From contig NZ_CP064653.1 of assembly GCF_015711015.1 (NCBI RefSeq), positions 3,658,001 through 3,722,000 on the forward strand: DNA of 64,000 nt, written 5' to 3'. The position numbers and the translations under genes are program-made. The notes under the pieces were generated by a model. That model was not told the origin of the DNA. It saw only the letters and a list, made by a program, of their open reading frames with translations, and ran no database searches. Below are positions 36,645 to 44,735 of this stretch, one piece after another. The stretch is from Methylomonas sp. LL1. GTDB taxonomy: Bacteria; Pseudomonadota; Gammaproteobacteria; Methylococcales; Methylomonadaceae. Position 1 is the first letter of the stretch. The number at the start of each line of letters is the position of its first letter.

Positions 36645-38102
36645 ATGTATTTACGAAAGAAAGATAATAAATTTCGATTCTTTTTAAAAAAGAAGGCGCA
36701 AGATTATGATTACCGAGTAAGGCTCGGAGTCGAGGAAGTAGTCTACGAGAAAGTACCCGAAGCAGTGCAGGTCTTTGATGTTAATTTGATGAATTATATA
36801 ATGAGTGAAAACTCATCAAAAAATAACTTACACCAAAATCACAAGCGAATTTTAAGCTATTTGTCGAATACCTTTGGTTATCTTGAATTAGTTCAGTTAA
36901 ATGAAAATGTAATTCGAGAGCTAGATGAATTAACGGAAAGTTTTCCGAATTTCACAAACGTTGTTGAATACTACAAGCAACAGCTTTCATTATCCTTAAT
37001 TGTTGAGAAAGGTTATTTTTCTGCTAGTCCGCTGTTAATTAGTGGCCCACCAGGAATTGGAAAAACAGTATTTTGCCATGAGCTCGCAAAAATAATTGGT
37101 GCTCACTTTGATGTGATTAGTATGTCAGGTATGACCGCGAGCTTTGTTTTGAGCGGGTTGGCATCCGGTTGGTCTGAGGGGCGCCCAGGTAAAATCGCAG
37201 AAACACTCGCAAAAGGACAATGTGCATCAACAATGATCGTACTGGATGAGCTTGATAAAGTTTCGCATGACGCGCGCTATAATCCATCCGCCCCTCTTCA
37301 CCAGCTGCTTGAAAAAGAGACAGCTAAAAGCTTTGTTGATGAAGCATTGGAAATAAGTATCGACTGTTCATACATCGTATGGGTGGCTACAGCTAATGAT
37401 TTAAATCATATTTCAGCGCCAATTCTGTCACGCTTTGCAGTTATCGAAGTCAATTCGCCCACGCCAGACCAGATGATCAAGGTAATTAATTCGATCTATA
37501 AAAGAATCAGAGAAAATCATCCATGGGGCGATCAATTCAGTTCTGACTTACAAGAATCTGTGATTAATAAAATTAGAACGACTGGACTTGAGCCTCGACT
37601 AATTCAGCGTGAGTTAATTACCGCCTGTGGGCGAGCAGCGCTAAAAGCTCGTGAAAACAATCAACAATTGGCTAAGTATGATATACACCCTGAAGATTTT
37701 GTAGTATCGGTAGAGAAGAAACTACTAGCACAAAATACTCATACTTCAGAAAATCAGTATAATTTTTATATGCCGATTTTGAATGTTACCAGCGTTGCAG
37801 ATGATCAAGAAGAAGTGGTTGAGTATTGGTCCGTTAAAGAACTTATATACGGAAATGAAACTCAGCGAACAAAGCATATTGTTGGTCGTCTAATTTCAAC
37901 TAAAAGCGCTATAGTATCTTTGCCAATCATTGAGTTTGATAGAAAATCAATGCGCATAAAAACATTGGACAACAGAGCTTATCAACTGAAAGGTCCGCCT
38001 GGCATCGATAAAAATACTGAATCCGTATGGGAGCAATGGATGCTTTCAAATAATGCGAGAGATATTGTGGATGTGACACATCAATTTTTTTCCATTCATT
38101 AA
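36645..38102 (+). CDS. Lon-like AAA+ ATPase with novel C-terminal domain
   Basis: A 485-aa AAA+ protein. Walker A GPPGIGKT is at about 134-141, the Lon-like segment SMSGMTASFVLSGLASGW follows, Walker B MIVLDELDK is at about 198, sensor 1 is VATANDL and the arginine-finger region is LSRFAV. There is no Lon protease domain. Instead residues ~390-485 form the same domain as the two small genes at 34.1-34.9 kb: YWSVKELI, RTKHIVGRL, AYQLKGPPG, VWEQWMLSN, VDVTHQFF. The first ~65 residues are basic and unassigned. The fusion links the ATPase to the small proteins. It may remodel or unfold targets recognised by this domain (inference). Operator D is upstream; a phage-type gene follows after 20 bp. 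Confidence 0.8.
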   Translation: MYLRKKDNKFRFFLKKKAQDYDYRVRLGVEEVVYEKVPEAVQVFDVNLMNYIMSENSSKNNLHQNHKRILSYLSNTFGYLELVQLNENVIRELDELTESFPNFTNVVEYYKQQLSLSLIVEKGYFSASPLLISGPPGIGKTVFCHELAKIIGAHFDVISMSGMTASFVLSGLASGWSEGRPGKIAETLAKGQCASTMIVLDELDKVSHDARYNPSAPLHQLLEKETAKSFVDEALEISIDCSYIVWVATANDLNHISAPILSRFAVIEVNSPTPDQMIKVINSIYKRIRENHPWGDQFSSDLQESVINKIRTTGLEPRLIQRELITACGRAALKARENNQQLAKYDIHPEDFVVSVEKKLLAQNTHTSENQYNFYMPILNVTSVADDQEEVVEYWSVKELIYGNETQRTKHIVGRLISTKSAIVSLPIIEFDRKSMRIKTLDNRAYQLKGPPGIDKNTESVWEQWMLSNNARDIVDVTHQFFSIH

Positions 38103-38122
38103 GATTTCTAAGCATAAATATT

Positions 38123-38770
38123 ATGAATAGCGAATTAGATGCGGCATTATGCCGTAAATATCCAGGATTTTTCCGTTACAGAACTGTTAGCTCGGATAAA
38201 AGCTTAATGAGTCGGGGATTTTCATGTGAAGATGGCTGGTTCACATTGATTGATGTCATTTCTGAATTACTGACAAAACATAATCCTGATGTATTTGCTA
38301 TCCACATAAAGGAAAAACTGGGCAGCTTGATTTTTTGTAACAGCGATACCAGCGATTATTCTGTCGGGGTAGAGATGGCTGCTGACAGAGTATCGAAATA
38401 CGTTTGTGAGATTTGTGGGGCACTAGGTGTACTAAATCATAACGAGAACGGCTGGTTGGCGACACGATGCGATGAGCATAAGTCTGAAAATTCAGCTACT
38501 GATAATTGCGATCTTGATCTTTCAGATGTTGCGAATTTGAAAATGGGTAAGGCTTGGTCACGCCTGGCCGCAATATTGCAAGAATTAGCAGATTGGTTCA
38601 CAGCACATAATAGAATGCCGGCTGCATACTTTTTTATCAATATTGATAAAAAAGGCCAATTGAATATCCAGTATTCGCGAGGCAATGAAATCACCCGTGG
38701 TATGGTCGACTTGATCGTGGGTTATGCCAATCGGATCGATCAAGATTCAGGGCGCCCCAAAGACATATGA
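38123..38770 (+). CDS. Phage-type hypothetical protein, paralogue 1
   Basis: A 215-aa protein of a family common in phages and prophages, recognised by the start SELDAALCRKYPGFF, the GFSCEDGWFTLI segment near residue 30-45, and a zinc-ribbon-like CEICG plus late Cys/His (TRCDEH) near 95-120. The function of the family is not known to me. The last ~80 residues are specific to this protein. It starts 20 bp after the AAA+ gene and overlaps the next paralogue by 4 nt (ATGA), so the three are likely one operon under operator D. Confidence 0.7.
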   Translation: MNSELDAALCRKYPGFFRYRTVSSDKSLMSRGFSCEDGWFTLIDVISELLTKHNPDVFAIHIKEKLGSLIFCNSDTSDYSVGVEMAADRVSKYVCEICGALGVLNHNENGWLATRCDEHKSENSATDNCDLDLSDVANLKMGKAWSRLAAILQELADWFTAHNRMPAAYFFINIDKKGQLNIQYSRGNEITRGMVDLIVGYANRIDQDSGRPKDI

Positions 38771-39372
38771 AAAGTGAGCTGGATGATCAGTTATGCCGTA
38801 AGTACCCGACCCTTTACCGCGACAGACACGGTGATCCGAAATCGACTGCGATGTGTTGGGGATTTGACTGCGGAAACGGATGGTTTCCGGTAATCGATGT
38901 TTTATCCGAACTGCTTTCAAAACATAACGCAGAGGTGTATGCCAGTCAGGTCAAAAAACAGTTCGGCTCGCTGCATTTTTACTACAGCGGGAGAGATAAA
39001 TATACCGATGGCCTCGTTTCTTCAGCTCAATCTCTGTCGAGCATGCTATGCGAAATTTGCGGCAGCCAAGCTTTGATTCAAACCAAATACACTGGATGGT
39101 TTACTACTCGATGTAAAGAGCACACAAAAGACTATAGCGATAAAGAATATGTCGAACTCGATGTTTCCAAAGTTGCTTACCTCGGCTTTGGCAAAGCATG
39201 GTCAGCACTGGTTTTAATTTTGATTGACTCATGCGATTGGCGTACAGAACACAATGGCATGCCGGCAACTCATCTAAGCATCACAAAAGAAGCCGGTAAG
39301 CTCATCGTCAGCCACAGTGGGGGTGATGATTTTACCTACACGATCCGAAGTTTGCATGCTCGCTTCCAGTAA
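38767..39372 (+). CDS. Phage-type hypothetical protein, paralogue 2
   Basis: A 201-aa protein clearly related to the preceding gene: SELDDQLCRKYPTLY, GFDCGNGWFPVI, SELLSKHN, CEICGSQ, TRCKEH and a similar C-terminal plan (GKAWSAL, EHNGMPATHL). The start ATG overlaps the stop of paralogue 1. Tandem duplication followed by divergence is the simplest explanation. It ends the putative AAA+ operon. The function is unknown. Confidence 0.7.
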   Translation: MKSELDDQLCRKYPTLYRDRHGDPKSTAMCWGFDCGNGWFPVIDVLSELLSKHNAEVYASQVKKQFGSLHFYYSGRDKYTDGLVSSAQSLSSMLCEICGSQALIQTKYTGWFTTRCKEHTKDYSDKEYVELDVSKVAYLGFGKAWSALVLILIDSCDWRTEHNGMPATHLSITKEAGKLIVSHSGGDDFTYTIRSLHARFQ

Positions 39373-39770
39373 TAATTTGAATGTCAGTATAAGATATGAA
39401 GTTAGAGAACCGAAAGACAAACGGGCGCTTCCAGTTTGATCAACACAGTTTCTGATAGCACTAATTGCAAACGGCTTTGAGGTTATTGACGATTAGCTGA
39501 TGTGGACCCATAAGCGACACTCAGTATCAAGCTAATTGAAAATCAGTTCAATTTAAAGCAGGCATTGAATAGTTCAATATTATTAGAGGCGCTAGCACTA
39601 AAGACTGAGTTTATATAATACTTCTTTACGAGCTTATCTGGTTTTGCCAGTATGATTTTTTATGTGATTTTGTTTTATCCTAAATATATATATCCACAAA
39701 CACCTCGCAAAATCGCTCTTTTCTCGCATAATTACTCTTTTAATAGTTCAGCGCGCCAGTACATAAGATA
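39373..39770. other. Intergenic, no gene seen
   Basis: About 400 bp between converging transcription units, AT-rich to the right. No strong terminator or open frame is recognised. Confidence 0.35.
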
Positions 39771-41201
39771 TTAATGCTCTGAATCTGGTAGTTGTTCTGA
39801 TTCAGCGGATTGTTCTTTGTTACCCAAAAATGGGAAACTAGATTCTATATAATTAGATAAATTGCGATAATAAAAATATTGTATTCTCGTGTTTTCATTA
39901 TTATACCTGCGACTGATTTCAGCTAATGTTTTAGCTAATCCATCGATATGCGATATTAGGTAATCATTATTGTATAAATTATCAGAATTGGCCACTAATC
40001 CATTTGGCAGAAAAACACGGCTAGAATTATAACGACCATAATCAAAACCTTGTGTTTGATTATGAATGATTTGATATGTATTCAAACTTTTTTGAACAAG
40101 TTCAACAACGTATTGCTGAAAAGCTCCATTCATCAATGGATCGTTTAGCAATAGATTTTCAAAATCATTATTCAAAAAAATAGCTAAATAAAAATTATAT
40201 TGATTGTACGCGATATTGATTTTGGCAATATTGCCAATGATTCTTGCTGTATTAATATGTAATGATCTCTGGTCTAGTTTTGATATTTTTTCTTCATCCA
40301 GATAAATCTCTTTTTTTGTATTTTCACTTTTTTCTGATGATATTTTTTCATCTGTCTTTTTTGAATCAGAAACAAAATTCTGCTGAAATACAAATTGCCT
40401 TTCTGCGCCATTAGACTGAGAAAAATCAGGTTTTGATTTGTTGATATTCGGTGAAAAAATGCGATCTATATAATCTATTTTCTCAAGTTTAGAGGCTGCT
40501 TTAGGGCTATCGGGAGAATTAATTTTATGCCTTGACCATTCGCTTTCATAAATCCTTTTAGCCTCTTTTGTCTCTCCTTTTGCTAATTCACTTTTAGCCA
40601 TTTTTATTTGATCTTCGGGTATATTTTTCTTTAAATCATTTAATCCATTATAAATATTTTCCAACTTTCCTTTGAGTGACGCATACGAGGATTTGGTGTC
40701 TTTTAATTCATTTCTTACAACTTCCAAGTCCTTGTCAAGCTGAGCTGATTTTTCTTTATCAAACGCAGTTGATCGACCTTGTTCCTCTAGTATTTCTCTT
40801 TCTCTGCGTTTTAGCCCAGCTTCGTATTCTTGTATGGATATTCCTATATTTCCTGTATTAAGAGTATCAATTGTATTGCTATTGCCAACTATAATACTTC
40901 CACCACTATTAGTAATACTGGGCGGATTTTGATGCTGGTTATTAAAAGCATCTGATGCATTAGTCGTAGAAGAACCAATCGTAACATAAGACCACGCTAA
41001 AATACCTGCTATAGCTACGCCAAAGGCCATAGTCGCAAGAACAACAACAGCCATTGGTGCTTTATCGCGTGGCAACCTGTTTGATATGACCTTGTTTATT
41101 AATTCACGGAACACAATAAGAAAAACACCAATTGCAATTCCCGCAGGTGCAGCAATTTGACCAAATGATTCAATTATCTTTGTATCGACTGTTCCAGGCA
41201 T
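39771..41201 (-). CDS. Two-helix membrane protein with long coiled coil
   Basis: A 476-aa protein from ATG 41,201, chosen because a GAGGAG site lies about 5-8 bp upstream; a longer frame adds 17 residues. Two membrane helices are near the N-terminus (APAGIAIGVFLIVF and VVVLATMAFGVAIAGILAW, about 15-30 and 50-75). Next come a low-complexity Asn/Gly/Ser segment (SIIVGNSNTIDTLNTGN), a charged coiled coil (about 135-220) and a soluble C-terminal domain (about 300-470). I do not recognise the family. The topology suits a cell-envelope sensor or effector. It is transcribed alone, away from its neighbours. Confidence 0.6.
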   Translation of the reverse strand: MPGTVDTKIIESFGQIAAPAGIAIGVFLIVFRELINKVISNRLPRDKAPMAVVVLATMAFGVAIAGILAWSYVTIGSSTTNASDAFNNQHQNPPSITNSGGSIIVGNSNTIDTLNTGNIGISIQEYEAGLKRREREILEEQGRSTAFDKEKSAQLDKDLEVVRNELKDTKSSYASLKGKLENIYNGLNDLKKNIPEDQIKMAKSELAKGETKEAKRIYESEWSRHKINSPDSPKAASKLEKIDYIDRIFSPNINKSKPDFSQSNGAERQFVFQQNFVSDSKKTDEKISSEKSENTKKEIYLDEEKISKLDQRSLHINTARIIGNIAKINIAYNQYNFYLAIFLNNDFENLLLNDPLMNGAFQQYVVELVQKSLNTYQIIHNQTQGFDYGRYNSSRVFLPNGLVANSDNLYNNDYLISHIDGLAKTLAEISRRYNNENTRIQYFYYRNLSNYIESSFPFLGNKEQSAESEQLPDSEH

Positions 41202-41392
41202 TTGTTCACTCCTCAAAAGGTTTTCAATTGAATTTGATTCAAAACTTAGCACGGGCTGGAATATCTATTATAGCGTTAGCTTAAGTAATTCGTCTTCTGT
41301 TCAACTATAAGCAAATATGGATTGAAATTTAACGACCGTTTTTAGTAATCGAGATGATAACCTCGACTGACCGCTCTTGAGAGGTCACAGCA

Positions 41393-41878
41393 CTAGATCG
41401 AGATAGTCAACAACTCATCCCATTTGGTCGTGTAAGATGCTGATTTGAACTGTTGCCGCATTCGCCACCGATCACTAACCAGTTCGCTGCCAAAGCAAAC
41501 GCTATTTTTCCCATGTCGACGATTGATTTTGTCCAAAGCCGACATTAACTGGTCGGAGCGTTCTGCATTGACAGCATCGAACAAAGATATCAAGCAGCGA
41601 CGATGTTTAAATGCAGACCGAAACGAAGGCTTTTCCCGAACTGTCTCGACTCGGGCATTGATCAAATGCGAACTGTTTTTGGCATCTTTTGCCCATGACG
41701 GCACCAAGCCCCAGAACAGGTTGACGGCTTTTCGTGAGTGATCATCCAGTTCAACAATGGTGAGAATTTTCTGAGCGGGAGCAATGTTGTAACTGGATTG
41801 GAAACGAGGTGGCCGCTGTAGCTGAAAATGATCGACTATGGATTCAGGTGTTGCTGTCAGTTGATACCGTCCGCACAT
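41393..41878 (-). pseudogene. Chimera of SRAP (HMCES/YedK) N-terminus and UmuC C-terminus
   Basis: The first ~97 residues are an SRAP domain: the catalytic Cys2 (MCGRY), YNIAPAQ, FWGLVPSWA, INARVETV and RRCLI, which in real SRAP proteins is followed by PA-G-FYEW. Here that part is missing. Residues ~98-161 instead match the end of UmuC, the DNA polymerase V subunit: LMSALDKINRRHGKNSV and YTTKWDELLTI. The simplest reading is a deletion that fused two neighbouring SOS-type genes in frame. The product has the SRAP catalytic Cys but lacks half the fold, so it is probably non-functional. The junction is near 41,585. Confidence 0.7.
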
Positions 41879-42233
41879 GCAAAAGCCTTTAGAACTTTGG
41901 ATACCGCAAACTCTGAATTAAACAAGTATCTTTGCAGAATCCGGTTGCCAGTGTCATTGTTAAGTTAGGATCAGTCATTGTAGAACAAGACGTGAATGCA
42001 ATATTCACATCACTACTGGTGACCACCATGATTAATTCGGCGCGTCTTAGATCAGCTCTTGCTCAAACGTCGAAAGTTATGGTGGAAACAAGCCATAAAA
42101 ACTCTGCTTACTTGATTTGAAACTATCCTGATCAGTGGCGTCACGACACGTTGGGGATACAAAAATAATTCAACTGAGCCTAATTTCCAGTGTTATCGTT
42201 TTCGGCCCTCATAACAAGACCGCAAGAAAAGAA
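41879..42233. other. Intergenic between diverging genes, no gene seen
   Basis: A short rightward frame (41,932-42,120) has no family resemblance or ribosome binding site. No clear LexA box was found by eye. Confidence 0.3.
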
Positions 42234-43046
42234 ATGAATAGAGATATGTTTGATGCGTATGCAGAGCGCTTAGAACGTCATGGTATTAAGGGCGTTGGCA
42301 ATCCGGCCTTTGAATTGGGTAGAGAGGGTAAATACTCCCTTCGCTACATCCCCTTTGAATACGTCAATAAAGACGCCAGACTGGTGATTGTCGGTATCAC
42401 TCCAGGCAATACACAGCTAGAGATTGCTTATCAAACCGCGCAAAGCCGATTGCGGACGGGTAAAGACAAAACCAATACCCTGATTGAAATTAAAAAGAAT
42501 GGAGCCTTCGGCGGCGACATGCGCAAAAACTTGGTCAAAATGCTCAATCACTTCAAGCTTGACCGCATTCTTGGCATCCATGACATCAATGAGCTTTGGA
42601 ACAGCCAAGCCCATTTATTGCATTCAACATCGGTGGTGCCACATGCTGCTTATGAAGTGAAAAAAGGCCAAGACGCTATGTTTAACGGCAGTTTCGGTGA
42701 AGTGATGAAAAGCCCTTTGCTGAAAGACTGCTTCTTAAAGTGCTTCATTCCAAGCATTCAAGAAATGAACCCAGAAGCGTTGTATATCGGGCTAGGTGTC
42801 TGTCCAACTGATGCTTTGAACTGGTGTGTTGAGCAGGGTTATATTCGTGCCGAACAGATGCTAGGTTCGCTCAGTCATCCATCTAGCAATGGCGGTAACA
42901 GTGTGCCGTATTTTTTGCGCGAAAAACGGCTGGAAGACCTTAAACCTAAAGACCCTATACGTTATAGAGCCGATTGGCTGGATGCGGCACATGACAATCT
43001 AAAGGCCAATTCTGATAGATTGGTGGAAAAAATCAGGGGCTTTTAA
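42234..43046 (+). CDS. Uracil-DNA-glycosylase-like superfamily protein
   Basis: A 270-aa protein from ATG 42,234; the longer frame to 42,135 lacks a credible start. A strand-loop LVIVGITPGNTQ (about residue 45) and a late LSHPSSNGG segment (about 225) match the positions of the active-site motif 1 and the His-containing motif of the UDG superfamily fold. The middle is helical (HDINELWNSQAHLL). Whether it excises bases is unclear, because the usual motif 1 acid or Asn is not obvious. It stands alone between two decayed genes. Moderate confidence in the fold, low in the activity. Confidence 0.55.
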   Translation: MNRDMFDAYAERLERHGIKGVGNPAFELGREGKYSLRYIPFEYVNKDARLVIVGITPGNTQLEIAYQTAQSRLRTGKDKTNTLIEIKKNGAFGGDMRKNLVKMLNHFKLDRILGIHDINELWNSQAHLLHSTSVVPHAAYEVKKGQDAMFNGSFGEVMKSPLLKDCFLKCFIPSIQEMNPEALYIGLGVCPTDALNWCVEQGYIRAEQMLGSLSHPSSNGGNSVPYFLREKRLEDLKPKDPIRYRADWLDAAHDNLKANSDRLVEKIRGF

Positions 43047-43082
43047 AGCGGTGATGGCGGAGAGGGTAGAAGATTAAGCTAA

Positions 43083-43417
43083 TCAAAGCCTCTCTGCCAA
43101 ATTGGTCATCCTACGCTGCGAGCTTTGATTTTTGACAGCCATACCCAACGCCTTGGGCTGTGCGATGACCACAACTAATTGTTTTCCACGGGTTACCCCC
43201 GTATAAATCAAGTTCCTCTCAAGAAGCATGTAATGCTGCATCGCCATAGGTATGCCGCTGAGCCGATGACCGTAATCAAATCACGATGTCCTTTAACTTT
43301 GACCCGCAGGACGCAGAACCCCGATGCTTCACTATGGAAGGTCACTCGCTCAATAGAGCCTTGAAGTTTTTCAAGTGGATTGTCGGCAGAATGAGTGATG
43401 AGAGTGGGGGAACTCAT
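43083..43417 (-). pseudogene. recD2-type helicase gene with large internal deletion
   Basis: The leftward frame begins with the typical start of RecD2 (PLEKLQGSIERVTFHSEASG then FCVLRVKV) for about 55 residues. It then changes frame near 43,250 into the family's last ~45 residues: PMAMQHYMLLERNLIYTG, VTRGKQLVVVIAQ, PKALGMAVKNQ, stop at 43,083. The central ~650 residues, including Walker A and B, are gone. RecD2-like helicases are common island cargo. The remaining motif VI (YTGVTRGK) has the arginine that the recombinase-operon helicase lacks. Confidence 0.8.
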
Positions 43418-43493
43418 TTAAATGCACGATGTGCAACAAATCAAAAAAGAAAGTAACGATTCAATGAATATCCATTAAGAAGTAACTAGAATT

Positions 43494-44735
43494 TCACCGA
43501 CTCCGTTGTTCAAGCATACGACGTAACTCTGCATTTTCAATAGATAGCCTAGTATTTTTGTCCTTTTCGGCTTGTAACTCTTCATTTAACCGATGAGTTG
43601 CCGATCCTTGTCGCCGGCGTTTATTATGACGAATATAAGCTTGCTGAGATAATATTGAGTTATGACCTAGCTTCTGAGCAGTTCTCAACCCCACTGCTTC
43701 AATAGAAGTATCTAATCCCAGTTCGATTGAGCAATCAATATCGTCGTCGATAGTTTCACAAGCAAATAATCGCCGCAAGCAATGTAACCCGACACCTTTT
43801 TTATCCCAACCAAGTTGGATTGCAGCACTGTAAAATAAATTACTAATATGATTTGATTTAAGAGCAGTCCCCTTTGTTGTACTTAAAAAGACATTACTAG
43901 ATTTCGCCTGAAATTTATTAACAATTTCTTGTCTGTCCGTTTTTATATAATTAAGTATTTGAATTGCTAGAGTTAACGGGATCTCAAACTCTTTACTATA
44001 ACCAAATTTCTGTACTTTTGGACGGACAAGAAAAACATCAACACATTTATTAATTTCAGCTTCGTTGAACTGGTCAACTGTTAAACTAGCAACAGAGCCT
44101 ACACGCAGACCAGATTTTCGAAATGTCATTAACATTAGTGTATTTCTACTGGCAACATTCGGACGTGCCTGAAGAAAAAAATCAAACATTTCGTTATATT
44201 GGTCATCCGATGGTACAAAGTTAACGGTGTGTTTACTGTTCTCTCCAACCCTTTGAAAACATTTTGGATAATTAAGGCTCGGTTGTTGATCAGTTTTACT
44301 AGCAAGCAATGAACTGGTAATTTGATGCCCGCCAACGCCTAAAATGCGCTTTCTAGGCTCTTGTCCTTGAACCCATTTATAAAAATTGTAAATTTGTCTT
44401 AGATAAACATTAATGCTGATTTTACGGTTGTTAGTAGTGCTATGACGATTACGATTACCTTTGTTAAGTAAATTATCTCGAAATTCTTCGATTATATTAT
44501 CGTCGACTTCTAAATAGTCTATGTTTTTGTCTGAAAGATATTGAAAAAATACTCTAAGGGTACATGCGCGATCTTCCACAGTACCATTTGCAGCGTCTTG
44601 ACGATCAGCCATATCAATAAGATAGTCAGTCGGCGGATAAAAAACCTGTCCTTTATTATCAAAAAAGGAATAAAAGACCTTGCCATCGATCTCTCTCTTA
44701 ATAAATCTTATTTGAAATTTTGGCGAGCTAGCCAT
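43494..44735 (-). CDS. Tyrosine recombinase/integrase (third of module)
   Basis: A 413-aa phage-integrase-family protein. An N-terminal SAM-like DNA-binding domain (about 40-130) is followed by the catalytic domain with the set R (SGLRVGS), H-x-x-R (LHCLRRLF), H (KLGHNS) and nucleophile Y (QQAYIRH, about 370). The C-terminal ~40 residues are a coiled coil (LNEELQAEKDKNTRLSIENA). All active-site residues are present, so it should be catalytic. It is the last gene of a six-gene operon; it starts 8 nt inside the RecD-like gene. It may work with the two larger recombinases in integration and excision. Confidence 0.88.
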   Translation of the reverse strand: MASSPKFQIRFIKREIDGKVFYSFFDNKGQVFYPPTDYLIDMADRQDAANGTVEDRACTLRVFFQYLSDKNIDYLEVDDNIIEEFRDNLLNKGNRNRHSTTNNRKISINVYLRQIYNFYKWVQGQEPRKRILGVGGHQITSSLLASKTDQQPSLNYPKCFQRVGENSKHTVNFVPSDDQYNEMFDFFLQARPNVASRNTLMLMTFRKSGLRVGSVASLTVDQFNEAEINKCVDVFLVRPKVQKFGYSKEFEIPLTLAIQILNYIKTDRQEIVNKFQAKSSNVFLSTTKGTALKSNHISNLFYSAAIQLGWDKKGVGLHCLRRLFACETIDDDIDCSIELGLDTSIEAVGLRTAQKLGHNSILSQQAYIRHNKRRRQGSATHRLNEELQAEKDKNTRLSIENAELRRMLEQRSR

